A stretch of 64,000 bases of DNA, taken from Chitinophagaceae bacterium. GTDB taxonomy: Bacteria; Bacteroidota; Bacteroidia; Chitinophagales; Chitinophagaceae. Of the stretch, positions 44,521 to 52,747 are shown in pieces. Both the position numbers and the translations under genes were made by a program. The notes under the pieces were generated by a model that worked only from the letters and a program-made list of their open reading frames with translations, searched no databases and was not told the origin of the DNA. The stretch is taken from NCBI GenBank assembly GCA_016720565.1, contig JADKKJ010000012.1:62001-126000 (forward strand), written 5' to 3'. Numbering within the stretch: the stretch's first letter is position 1; each line of letters opens with the position of its first letter.

Positions 44521-45009
44521 TTATGCAGGTTCTACCAGGAACAAAGGCTGATCGTATTCTACAGGGGAAGAATCTTCCACCAATACTTTCACGATCTTTC
44601 CTTTCACTTCGCTTTCGATCTCATTGAACAATTTCATCGCCTCAATGATACATACGATCGAGCCCTGATTCACCTCGTCGCCAACTTCCACCAAAATGGG
44701 CTTATCAGGGGAAGGACGACGATAGAAGGTACCTATCATCGGGCTTTTAATGGTAATAAGATTGGAGGCAGGGGTTTCAGCGGCCTTGGTCTTTTCCGCG
44801 GCGGGAGCAGCGGCTGGCTGGCTGGCAACGGCAGGCTGTGGGGCAACCACAGGAGCGGGGGCCATTTGTAGTGGGGAACCCATTACCTGCGTTACATGTT
44901 CTTCCTTTTGTTTGATGGTTACTTTGAAATCCTTCTGTTCGATGGTCAGTTCACCAATATTCGATTTGTTGACCATTTTGATCAACTCCTGAATCTGTTT
45001 GAAGTCCAT
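44521..45009 (-). CDS. accB: Acetyl-CoA carboxylase biotin carboxyl carrier protein
   Basis: A 162-residue carrier (start ATG at 45009; a TTG 9 bp upstream is also in frame). The C-terminal biotinyl domain has the biotinylation motif EAMKLFNEIE, with the Lys that carries biotin, and the thumb-containing GTFYRRPSPDKPILVEVG stretch. The N-terminal part (1-40) is the short helical region that binds AccC, followed by an Ala/Pro linker (about 48-80) as in other AccB proteins. It is co-transcribed with efp upstream and accC downstream. Confidence 0.97.
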   Translation of the reverse strand: MDFKQIQELIKMVNKSNIGELTIEQKDFKVTIKQKEEHVTQVMGSPLQMAPAPVVAPQPAVASQPAAAPAAEKTKAAETPASNLITIKSPMIGTFYRRPSPDKPILVEVGDEVNQGSIVCIIEAMKLFNEIESEVKGKIVKVLVEDSSPVEYDQPLFLVEPA

Positions 45010-45186
45010 GTTTTTCAATTTAATTTCTTTTTTATAAACTGCCTGAAGGCAGGGCGGCTAAGGTAAGTAAATCAAAACGAGAATCAGGCAGATTTTGGCC
45101 GTTTTTTGTGGTTTTAGGTTGTTTTCTTAACGAAAATGGCCCAAAATCGATGATTTTAGGCCATTTTTTCAAAAATATAGTATTGC

Positions 45187-45753
45187 TTATTCTTTCACCC
45201 TTTCAACATATTCGCCGGTTTTCGTATTTACGCGGATCAGCTCGCCTTCATTTACGAAAAGTGGCACATTTACAGTGGCCCCGGTTTCAACCGTAGCCTG
45301 TTTCAGTGTACGGGTGGCTGTATCTCCGCGAAGCCCTGGCTCGGTATAGGTAACCTGTAAAACAATTTTATCCGGCAATTCCGCGCCCAGAACCTGGTCG
45401 TTCTCGGTATTGATCAATACACCTACTTCCTGTCCGTCTTTCAGGAACTGGGGCGCATCAATAGTATTTTCAGGAAGGGCTACCTGCTCGAAAGTCTCAT
45501 TGTCCATGAAATTATACCCTGTATCGTCTTTATAAAGGAACTGGTAATATCTTCTTTCCACCCTTACCGGGAATATATTATCCCCGGAGTTCCAGGTCTT
45601 TTCAATAGAGCGGTTATTATCCACCCCTTTTAATTTTGCCCAAACTTTGGCTGCGGCCCTTGCAGTTTTATTCTCGCCAAATTCAACAACGGTATAAAGG
45701 CTTCCGTCAAGGTTCAGGATCATTCCCCTGCTTATATCAGATGTATTTGCCAT
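45187..45753 (-). CDS. efp: Elongation factor P with an unusual tip loop
   Basis: A 188-residue translation factor that relieves ribosome stalling at polyproline. I chose the ATG at 45753 (MANTSDISRG), the standard EF-P start; the frame continues upstream to 45840 with 29 spurious residues. Domains I-III are present, ending GEYVERVKE. Domain I has GENKTARAAAKVWAKLKG in place of the usual VKPGKGxAFVRTKL. The residue that is modified in other EF-Ps (Lys34 in E. coli) is here Arg32 within T-A-R-A, not P-G-K-G. The gene heads the efp-accB-accC run and has a consensus promoter. Confidence 0.95.
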   Translation of the reverse strand: MANTSDISRGMILNLDGSLYTVVEFGENKTARAAAKVWAKLKGVDNNRSIEKTWNSGDNIFPVRVERRYYQFLYKDDTGYNFMDNETFEQVALPENTIDAPQFLKDGQEVGVLINTENDQVLGAELPDKIVLQVTYTEPGLRGDTATRTLKQATVETGATVNVPLFVNEGELIRVNTKTGEYVERVKE

Positions 45754-45796
45754 ATAAAGAAAATTAAAGGGAGACCGGCTCCCTGATTTGAGGCGG

Positions 45797-45826
45797 CAAA
45801 GATAATAGTTGACCAACGTACGGCAA
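45797..45826 (-). promoter_or_regulatory. Promoter of efp-accB-accC
   Basis: On the minus strand TTG (45826-45824), exactly 19 bp of spacing, then TATCTTTG (45804-45797): a full Bacteroidota promoter match. The predicted start is about 40 bp before the efp ATG, which also supports choosing 45753 as the start rather than 45840. Confidence 0.72.
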
Positions 45827-45903
45827 AGAGAAATCCGCACAACCGCCCGTCTGTTTTTGCCGTCTTCGCTGGTAAACCATAGGAAAATCCTTTTCTTTAC
45901 GAT

Positions 45904-46398
45904 ATGAAACGTATGACCCTGATCCTTCTGATCACCCTTGTCCGGTTCACGCTTATGGCCCAGCCGGGAACGGCCCCCTATACCAAGACCAAAAATTTCC
46001 CTCCAATCAACCTTTTATTACCGGATAGTATCACGCATTATACCCGCGATGACCTTCCAAAGGACAGATCCGTTTTGCTGGTGTTGTTCAGTCCCATGTG
46101 TGAACACTGCAAACATGAAACGGAGGAGATGATAAAACATATAGATGAGTTTAGTAAGACACAGATACTCATGGTCACCTCCCTGCCCTTTGATTCCATG
46201 CTTACCTTCATTGACCGGTTCCAGATGAAAAATTATCCGGGTATCACCGTGGCCCATGATCCGCATTTTTTCCTGATCCCTTATTTTAATCTCAGCAATA
46301 TGCCTTTCATGGCTTTTTATAATAAAAAGAAGCAGCTCATCTCGGTGCATGAAGGCTCCTGGCCTATTGAGAATGTTATAGCGGAAATAAAGAAATAG
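45904..46398 (+). CDS. Secreted thioredoxin-fold protein with a CEHC motif
   Basis: A 164-residue protein with a signal peptide (1-19, ending TLMAQ), so exported. The thioredoxin-like fold shows LLVLFSPMCEHCKHETEEM (58-76) with the active-site CEHC instead of CGPC, a later probable cis-Pro in NLSNMPFMAFY, and the usual beta-alpha-beta order. The group belongs to the TlpA/ResA-like redoxins of Bacteroidota. The His-containing motif suggests a reductant or isomerase of a specific partner. It is upstream of mdh but has its own 85-bp gap. Confidence 0.8.
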   Translation: MKRMTLILLITLVRFTLMAQPGTAPYTKTKNFPPINLLLPDSITHYTRDDLPKDRSVLLVLFSPMCEHCKHETEEMIKHIDEFSKTQILMVTSLPFDSMLTFIDRFQMKNYPGITVAHDPHFFLIPYFNLSNMPFMAFYNKKKQLISVHEGSWPIENVIAEIKK

Positions 46399-46483
46399 GT
46401 CATCTTTTTTCCTCGTGGTTTGCTTTAACTTAGCGCTTCCGGACAACCCGGATCATTAATTTATTTTACCAAAATCACCTCTC

Positions 46484-47404
46484 ATGAAAGTCACTGTAGT
46501 TGGCGCAGGAGCAGTTGGGGCCACCTGTGCGGATAATATCGCCCGCAAAGAACTTTGCACTGAACTTGTATTACTGGATATCAAAGAAGGCCTGGCAGAA
46601 GGTAAAGCCCAGGATATGATGCAGACCGCAACCCTGCTGGGTTTTGATACGCGTATCACTGGTTCTACCAATGATTATTCTAAAACCGCCGGCAGTGACG
46701 TGGTGGTCATTACCTCAGGTATTCCCCGTAAACCGGGTATGACCCGTGAAGAATTGATCGGCACCAATGCAGGTATCGTGAAAACTGTTTGCGAGAATAT
46801 TCTGAAATTCTCTCCAGAGGCCATCATCATTGTGATCAGCAACCCGATGGATACTATGACCTACCTCGCACTGAAATCTACCGGTGTTCCAAAACATCGT
46901 ATCATAGGCATGGGTGGCACATTGGATAGCAGCCGTTTTAAATATCAGCTCAGCCAGCATCTTGGTTGCAGTCCTGCAGACCTGAATGCCGTTGTAGTAG
47001 GCGGACACGGCGATACCACTATGATCCCGCTGATCCGTTTGGCTACCTGGAACAGCAGTCCTGTTACTAATTTCCTTACTGCCGAACAGCAGGAGAAGAT
47101 CGTAAAAGATACCATGGTAGGCGGAGCTACCCTTACGGCACTTATCGGCACATCGGCCTGGTATGCACCAGGGGCAGCAGGAGCCGCATTGGTTGAATCC
47201 ATCGTAAGGGATGAAAAGAAATTATTTACCTGTTGCGTAGCGCTGGATGGCGAATACGGACAGAAAGATATCTGTCTGGGCGTTCCCGTTACCATTGGAA
47301 GAAATGGTTGGGAAAAGATCCTCGATTTTAAATTGAATGAAACCGAACAGGCGGCGTTTAATAAGAGTGCAGAGGCAGTGAGGAGCATGAATGGTGTGCT
47401 TTAA
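46484..47404 (+). CDS. mdh: Malate dehydrogenase
   Basis: Oxidises malate to oxaloacetate with NAD in the TCA cycle. The 306-residue protein is of the LDH-like MDH group: NAD loop VVGAGAVGATCADNIA (4-19), a conserved NPMDTMTYLALK segment, GMGGTLDSSRFKYQLS and the catalytic His in VVGGHGDTTMIPL. The substrate-specificity loop shows PRKPGMTREEL with the Arg pair typical of malate enzymes. The 3' end is followed by the GTTGAG inverted array. Confidence 0.96.
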   Translation: MKVTVVGAGAVGATCADNIARKELCTELVLLDIKEGLAEGKAQDMMQTATLLGFDTRITGSTNDYSKTAGSDVVVITSGIPRKPGMTREELIGTNAGIVKTVCENILKFSPEAIIIVISNPMDTMTYLALKSTGVPKHRIIGMGGTLDSSRFKYQLSQHLGCSPADLNAVVVGGHGDTTMIPLIRLATWNSSPVTNFLTAEQQEKIVKDTMVGGATLTALIGTSAWYAPGAAGAALVESIVRDEKKLFTCCVALDGEYGQKDICLGVPVTIGRNGWEKILDFKLNETEQAAFNKSAEAVRSMNGVL

Positions 47405-47418
47405 ATACAGGTTTAGGG

Positions 47419-47509
47419 GTTGAGAGGTTGAGGGCCTGCGGCCTGGTTGAGTGAAGACCCAAAGTATTTTGAATCTTCACTCAACTCCTCAACCTCTCAA
47501 CCTCTCAAC
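47419..47509. repeat. Intergenic inverted octamer array (GTTGAGNN)
   Basis: Left arm: GTTGAGAG (47419-47426), GTTGAGGG (47427-47434), then GTTGAGTGAAG (47446-47456). Right arm: CTTCACTCAAC (47475-47485), then the inverted units TCCTCAAC, CTCTCAAC and CTCTCAAC to 47509. The 11-bp GTTGAGTGAAG/CTTCACTCAAC pair is perfect with an 18-base loop. The last unit supplies the stop codon of the minus-strand methyltransferase (TGA in GTTGAG). Confidence 0.8.
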
Positions 47510-48461
47510 CTTTTCCCAAACTTATTTCATAACACCACCTCGAAAACTTTCCCTCAAAATCAAAACTGGTAGTTGCTTTTGTAATGTCCTTGACCTGTGT
47601 CGTATTCAGTCTTTCTTTCTCCAGTTGAAATTTTCGAAAATTGGTACTGAAATAGATCAGACCTCCTGGTGACAACATGCTCAGGCAGGCATTGATCATG
47701 AAAACATGATCCCGTTGCACATCCAGGATATCTTCCATTCGCTGGCTATTACTGAAAGTGGGCGGATCCAGGATGATGATATCATACGTAATGGAGGAGG
47801 GCTGCTTTAAGAACTGCAACACATCTGCCTGTATATATTGGTACTTCTCTGCGTCTTCAAAACCATTCAGCTTCATATTCCTTTCGGCCCAGTTAAGGTA
47901 AGTGCGCGACATATCTACTGTATCTACCCTTTTAGCCCCACCCAAGGCAGCATACACGGAAAAGGATCCCGTATAGGCAAAAAGGTTCAGGACCTGCTTT
48001 TCGGTTGATCGCTTCCTTACCAGGTCGCGTGTGATCCGGTGATCCAGAAAAAGCCCGGTGTCAAGATAATCGGTGAGATTAATGATAAATTTTATACCAT
48101 TCTCCTCCACAATGAACTCATGCGCTTTCTCATCCAGTTTCTGGTATTGACCCAGCCTTCCCGGTTTCCGTTGTCTTAACCTTATGGTAATATTATCCTT
48201 TGGGATGCCTGTTACTGCCACGATCTCATCCCTGCTGCGGTTCATCCACTGGGCATGCGCCTCATCAGATAAACCATGCTGACGTTTATATTCCGACACA
48301 TAAAGCTGGTCATTAAATAATTCTATACATAAAGGGAATTCAGGAACGTCATGGTCATAGATACGATAACACTGAATTGAACCGGCTTTGGCCAGTTTTC
48401 GCCGATGGCGGAATACTTTCGCCAAACGGTTATGAAACATCAGGAACTTTTCATCATTCAT
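47505..48461 (-). CDS. 23S rRNA methyltransferase, stand-alone RlmK-type domain
   Basis: A 318-residue class I methyltransferase. It matches the C-terminal half of E. coli RlmL, the RlmK domain, which makes m7G2069 in 23S rRNA, and lacks the THUMP/RlmL N-terminal half. Visible are ECYRLYD-like IQCYRIYDHDVPEF, GQYQKLDEKAHEFIVEENG, NLTDYLDTGLFLDHRITRD, the SAM loop LNLFAYTGSFSVYAALGG and catalytic ILDPPTFSNS. Its last codons use the first bases of the flanking GTTGAG array; the TGA comes from a repeat unit. Confidence 0.87.
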   Translation of the reverse strand: MNDEKFLMFHNRLAKVFRHRRKLAKAGSIQCYRIYDHDVPEFPLCIELFNDQLYVSEYKRQHGLSDEAHAQWMNRSRDEIVAVTGIPKDNITIRLRQRKPGRLGQYQKLDEKAHEFIVEENGIKFIINLTDYLDTGLFLDHRITRDLVRKRSTEKQVLNLFAYTGSFSVYAALGGAKRVDTVDMSRTYLNWAERNMKLNGFEDAEKYQYIQADVLQFLKQPSSITYDIIILDPPTFSNSQRMEDILDVQRDHVFMINACLSMLSPGGLIYFSTNFRKFQLEKERLNTTQVKDITKATTSFDFEGKFSRWCYEISLGKG

Positions 48462-48532
48462 TGCCGGCCCAGATTTTTTTACGAAATTTATCGGCCAAAG
48501 TTAACCTTCCTGCCTCAACTCCTCCAGTTAGC

Positions 48533-49918
48533 ATGTATGCCATCGTAGATATAGAAACAACGGGCAGTTATGCCGCAGCCAATGGCATCACCGAGATCTC
48601 CATTCGTCTATATGATGGAAGGGAAGAGACTGATCACTTCCATACCCTGATCGATCCGGGCCAGCCTATCCCCTATTATATCCAGCGAATGACAGGGATC
48701 ACCGATAAAATGGTAGCTGATGCCCCCAGGTTTTCCGCCGTTGCCTCTAAAATTGCAGCACTGCTGAAAGACAGGATCTTTATTGCGCATAATGTGAATT
48801 TTGATTACTCTTTTGTAAAAGCGCATTTGAACGAGGAAGGTTTTGAACTGGACTGCCGAAAACTTTGTACCGTAAGATTAGGTAGAAAAATTTTCCCCGG
48901 ACTTCCTTCCTATAGTCTTGGAAATCTCTGTCCTTCGCTGGGTATCCGCATTCGGGACCAGCACAGGGCCGGAGGAGATACGGAAGCTACGCTGGCCTTA
49001 TTCAGGTTGATGCAGCAAAATGATAAAGAGGACCATATTGAAAAGAGCCTGCAGCGAAATTCTAAAGAATCATTTCTTCCGCCCAATGTTCCAAAGGAAC
49101 AATTTGAGTCATTGCCCTATACCCCCGGCGTCTATTATTTTCACGACCGGAAAGGAAAGATCGTATATGTAGGGAAAGCGGCCAATATCCGTTACCGTGT
49201 GGGCAGTCATTTCAGCAACAATTCTGAAAGCCGGCAGAAGCAGAATTTCATGAAGCATGTATATTCCATCAGTTATAAACCCTGTGGAACCGAACTGATG
49301 GCCTGTATTCTTGAATCGACCGAGATAAAAAGATTATGGCCCCGATTCAACGCCTCCCAGAAAAAATGGGAGGATATCTATGGCATCTTCAGTTTTGAAG
49401 ACCAGAATGGTTATCGGCGATTGGCCATTGATAAAAGTCGCAAGCGACAGAACCCCGTGCATAGTTTTCATTATATGGTGGATGGCCATGCCATACTTCG
49501 GAAAATGATCAAGGACCATGGTCTCTGTCCTAAACTTTGTTTCCTCCAGAAAGATTCAGAACCCTGCAGGCTCGAAGGCCCGGATGCCTGCACCGGAGCC
49601 TGCCAGCAAAAAGAATCGCCAGCAGATTATAATCGCCGGGTGGACCTTGCCATTCAGGCATTAAAGACCCTTCCCAGTTTTGCCATCATTGATAAAGGCC
49701 TGAATGGCGAAGACCGTTCCTGCATCCTGGTGCAGGAAGGGAAATTTTATGGCATGGGATATCTCCCCGGTCTATCCCTGCCTGAAAAAATGGAAGAGAT
49801 CAGGGAACTGGTCACCGTTTATCACGAAAACAGCTTTATCCGAAACCTGGTTTTTAGTTATGCTTCACGGTTTCCCGATAAGGTGCACCGCTTCCCATCC
49901 GTCTCCCTCCATTCTTAA
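48533..49918 (+). CDS. DnaQ-type exonuclease fused to a UvrC/Cho-like GIY-YIG nuclease
   Basis: A 461-residue protein from the ATG at 48533; the frame extends upstream to 48377 but lacks conservation. The N-terminal DEDDh exonuclease (1-165) has DIETTGS (motif I), AHNVNFDYSFVK (II) and HRAGGDTEATLAL (III). The C-terminal GIY-YIG domain (about 200-285) has GVYYFHDRKGKIVYVGKAANIR and a Glu in the ILESTEIKRLWPRF helix. Further on, a four-Cys cluster (in LCFLQKDSEPC and PDACTGAC) resembles the cluster of UvrC. The pair of nucleases suggests a DNA-repair enzyme of the UvrC-Cho group; the substrate is unknown. Confidence 0.88.
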   Translation: MYAIVDIETTGSYAAANGITEISIRLYDGREETDHFHTLIDPGQPIPYYIQRMTGITDKMVADAPRFSAVASKIAALLKDRIFIAHNVNFDYSFVKAHLNEEGFELDCRKLCTVRLGRKIFPGLPSYSLGNLCPSLGIRIRDQHRAGGDTEATLALFRLMQQNDKEDHIEKSLQRNSKESFLPPNVPKEQFESLPYTPGVYYFHDRKGKIVYVGKAANIRYRVGSHFSNNSESRQKQNFMKHVYSISYKPCGTELMACILESTEIKRLWPRFNASQKKWEDIYGIFSFEDQNGYRRLAIDKSRKRQNPVHSFHYMVDGHAILRKMIKDHGLCPKLCFLQKDSEPCRLEGPDACTGACQQKESPADYNRRVDLAIQALKTLPSFAIIDKGLNGEDRSCILVQEGKFYGMGYLPGLSLPEKMEEIRELVTVYHENSFIRNLVFSYASRFPDKVHRFPSVSLHS

Positions 49919-49956
49919 GGCGATTTATCCTATTTTTGACCCCTTAAAACATACGC

Positions 49957-50673
49957 ATGAATAAAATATCGATCGTTCTTATTTCGGCTTTGAGTTTTTC
50001 CGGAGTGGTTGCTGCACAGGGTGGTAAACCCGTTGTGAAAAAAACAATTGCTCCCGCTCCCGCCAATTTGCTGAAGACCCTGGAAGATAGCGCCAATTAC
50101 GCCATAGGTTACAGTGTGGCCGCTTTTTACAAGCAGCAGGGAATGAATAAACTGAACAGCACGCTGATCTCTAAGGCCCTCAATGATGTAATGGCTGGTA
50201 AAACATCTTTGCTGGATGAAACAACTGTAAACAACGTAATGAATAATTATATGACAAAACTTCAGGCAGACAAATCAAAACCTCGTGTGGATTCAGGAAC
50301 AACTTTTCTTGCAAATAATGCAAAGCGCCCTGGTGTTAAAACCACCGCTTCCGGCCTGCAATATGAAATGCTTCGCGCAGGTAATGGTGTAAGACCCACA
50401 GCAGCTGATAGCGTAACCGTTCATTATCGCGGAACCTTTATTGATGGAACTGGTTTTGATAATTCCTATGACCGCGGACAACCGATCACTTTCCCTTTAA
50501 ATGGTGTGATCAAAGGCTGGACCGAAGGTGTTCAGTTAATGGACGAAGGATCCAAATACAAATTATTCGTTCCATATAGCCTGGGCTATGGGGCAAGCGA
50601 TTATGGCCCTATTCCCGGCGGATCTGTCCTGGTGTTTGAGATAGAACTGATCTCTGTGAAAAAAGCGCAATAG
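49957..50673 (+). CDS. FKBP-type peptidyl-prolyl cis-trans isomerase
   Basis: A 238-residue exported isomerase that assists folding in the envelope. A signal peptide (1-20, ending VAAQG) is followed by a helical dimerisation region (about 35-110, with SANYAIGYSVAAFYKQQG) and the FKBP domain (135-236): VTVHYRGTFIDGTGFDNSYD, ITFPLNGVIKGWTEGVQLM and GSVLVFEIELISVKKA. The helical part and FKBP domain order match Mip/FkpA-type proteins. A TATTTTTG -7 element lies at 49931-49938. Confidence 0.93.
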   Translation: MNKISIVLISALSFSGVVAAQGGKPVVKKTIAPAPANLLKTLEDSANYAIGYSVAAFYKQQGMNKLNSTLISKALNDVMAGKTSLLDETTVNNVMNNYMTKLQADKSKPRVDSGTTFLANNAKRPGVKTTASGLQYEMLRAGNGVRPTAADSVTVHYRGTFIDGTGFDNSYDRGQPITFPLNGVIKGWTEGVQLMDEGSKYKLFVPYSLGYGASDYGPIPGGSVLVFEIELISVKKAQ

Positions 50674-50706
50674 GGAACGGTAATACGAAAATAAATAGTG
50701 AAGCTA

Positions 50707-50937
50707 TTGGTAGTTAGAGATAATTGCCAGTAGCTTTTTCTTTAGCTACTAGCTTCTAGCCACTGGCTTCTAGCTTGTTTTCGGTGCATGTCAAAGTTGA
50801 TTAATTGATCGTGAAACAAACAGCCTCAGGTTACTTGCCATAAGTCTCAGATTTGTTCCCTTTCTATTCCGTATTTGGAAACCGAACATAAATCTACCCG
50901 TATTAAGCTAGCAGCTAGAAGCTAGTGGCTAGCGGCT
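50707..50937. repeat. Intergenic inverted 7-bp word array (AGCTAGN family)
   Basis: The right arm (50905-50937) reads AGCTAGC, AGCTAGA, AGCTAGT, GGCTAGC, GGCTAT. The left arm (50744-50777) reads the inverted form with AGCTACT, AGCTTCT, AGCCACT, GGCTTCT, AGCTTG. Arms match at about 21 of 25 positions when inverted. The 127-bp spacer between them is A/T-rich and codes for nothing I can see. A further imperfect AGCT/TAGC-rich stretch lies at 50702-50736. The whole fills the gap between an FKBP gene and the convergent T9SS cargo gene. Confidence 0.7.
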
Positions 50938-50939
50938 AT

Positions 50940-50972
50940 AAAAAAAAAGGGGGACAGCAAATGCCATCCCCC
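50940..50972 (-). terminator. Intrinsic terminator of the T9SS cargo gene
   Basis: On the minus strand GGGGGA (50972-50967) and TCCCCC (50954-50949) form a stem with further wobble and G-C pairs around an ATTT loop, followed by ten T residues. It lies 27 bp after the gene stop. Confidence 0.85.
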
Positions 50973-50998
50973 GGAGGTTTAATTAAAAACCCTGAGCA

Positions 50999-52747
50999 TT
51001 ATTTCTTAATAATAGTCTGATTGATTCGCTGATCGTCGCTGATTAATTCAAGTACATGTACTCCAGCAGCCAGGTTCTGTAATTCGCTGGTGAGAACAAA
51101 TACATTATCTCCTTTCTGAAGGTTCACAGAGCGGTTCACCAGGACCTGACCTGCCATGTTGCTGATGCGTAAAGTTGCTACGGTAGCATGGTCAGAATTT
51201 AGTTGAACTTTAAGATCGCTGCGGAAAGGATTAGGGAATACCGATACATTCTTCAATGATCCCCCATTTAACTTCAAGATCACGATCGCGCTGTATTCAG
51301 CATGCATGTCAATATCCACACTGCGAAGGCGATAATAGATGATGCCTTTATTTACCAGGATCGGATCTGCGAACTGGTAGCTGATATCGCTGGTTGAATT
51401 TCCTGCTCCCTGCTTGCTGCCCACTTTTTCAAAATTCACGCCATCGTAGCTGCGCTCAATATCAAAATGGTCAGAGTTTAATTCAGTTACAGTTGTCCAG
51501 TCGAGGATAGCATTATTACCCAGTTTTTTCACTGAGAAGCTGGCCATCTTCACTGGTGTTACAATCGTGAATGGGAAGAAGTTGGAAGCCAGATCGGTAA
51601 GGCCTGAACCTGCCCATACCTGTGAGATATTGATAGTACCGGCAGGGCCATTTACTGTATTCTTATTGATATAATACAGACCATCTCCCGTTCCACCTGT
51701 TGTAGATACATACAAGGAACCTTGAAGGTCAAACGCTACACCATTTACACTTCCAGTAAAGGTTTGACCACCTACAGGAAGCACATCAAATTTCTTGGTT
51801 AGGGTTGTATTGGCACCATTGGGCGTACCCGTAAATATCTGTGTTAGTCCAGAACCATCATTTGCAAGCGCAACCATGTTTCCATCACCAGCCAGGCAGA
51901 TATCACCATTCTGAAAAGTAGCAGCTGCACCACCCACCAATGTTACAGAAGCATCTTCAACTACTAATCGATCTGCAGCTGGCAAAGAAGCGTTCGCTGT
52001 AACACCATTAGGTTTGAACTTGAAAAGATATATGGTTGTTCCGTCACCGGCTAAACCATAAACTACACCATCCGCTCTGGCACCCAGCCTTACGAAACCT
52101 AAAGAATTAGTTCCTGCACCATTAACGTCCAAGGAACCAATTAGGATTTGAGAACCACCTGCCGCATCAGAGCCATAGACCTGTACAACACCACCATTAT
52201 TTTGGCTGTTAAGCAGCCAATAGAAATATCCGTTAACCTGACTGGGCGCATCGGTACGGGCAAGAGCCGCACTGTTTGTACCAACAGACTGAGCAAAACG
52301 GGTAGTTGGACCGGCACCAAAATCAATACCGCCATTCACCGTAAAGTTGACAACATTCGTTCCTGAAATACCCCAAAGATTTGGAGAAGCAGGGGCCGAT
52401 AAAACATTTACAGTGGTGGTATTTGTACTAAGGGTAGTAGTTCCTCTGGTTATAGAAACCTGCACGGTATAGGTACCAGCAGTTGGGAATACCAGCAGTT
52501 TAGTGTTTGAGGCACCTGCACTGATAGGGTTTGTTGGCGGAATAGTAGCACCTGCTGCGGTCCATGTATAAGTATGGTTACCACTGCCAGTAAAATTAGA
52601 TGGCGTAGCTGTAAATGAAATGGATCCGCCTACAGCGACATTCTGTGAGGTAGAGGGTGTAAGGGTGGCTGACGGGGCTGGCACTTGATATTTCAAAGCT
52701 ACCAATATTGCACCCCAACGATCATTATTATCTTGTTGAGTGTACAT
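50999..52747 (-). CDS. C-terminal part of a T9SS-sorted surface protein
   Basis: The intact 582-codon frame carries an Ig/PKD-like domain (about 25-120: SFTATPSNFTGSGNHTYTW, and FPTAGTYTVQVS), a long beta-propeller-like segment (130-400) and a C-terminal type A T9SS sorting domain (about 505-582: VFPNPFRSDLKVQLN, AAGVHVLELIS and a final Lys-Lys). The ATG at 52747 is almost certainly not the real start, since the frame lacks a signal peptide. The N-terminal part lies upstream to 53402 but is broken by frameshifts. The product, if made, would be exported by SprA and anchored to the surface. Confidence 0.72.
   Translation of the reverse strand: MYTQQDNNDRWGAILVALKYQVPAPSATLTPSTSQNVAVGGSISFTATPSNFTGSGNHTYTWTAAGATIPPTNPISAGASNTKLLVFPTAGTYTVQVSITRGTTTLSTNTTTVNVLSAPASPNLWGISGTNVVNFTVNGGIDFGAGPTTRFAQSVGTNSAALARTDAPSQVNGYFYWLLNSQNNGGVVQVYGSDAAGGSQILIGSLDVNGAGTNSLGFVRLGARADGVVYGLAGDGTTIYLFKFKPNGVTANASLPAADRLVVEDASVTLVGGAAATFQNGDICLAGDGNMVALANDGSGLTQIFTGTPNGANTTLTKKFDVLPVGGQTFTGSVNGVAFDLQGSLYVSTTGGTGDGLYYINKNTVNGPAGTINISQVWAGSGLTDLASNFFPFTIVTPVKMASFSVKKLGNNAILDWTTVTELNSDHFDIERSYDGVNFEKVGSKQGAGNSTSDISYQFADPILVNKGIIYYRLRSVDIDMHAEYSAIVILKLNGGSLKNVSVFPNPFRSDLKVQLNSDHATVATLRISNMAGQVLVNRSVNLQKGDNVFVLTSELQNLAAGVHVLELISDDQRINQTIIKK

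Noticed and set aside
45754..45840. N-terminal extension of EF-P (29 codons)
   Set aside because: Not found in EF-P; the efp promoter at 45797-45826 lies inside it.
48377..48532. N-terminal extension of the DnaQ/GIY-YIG gene
   Set aside because: Overlaps the methyltransferase gene start on the other strand and has no conserved residues before MYAIVDIETTG.
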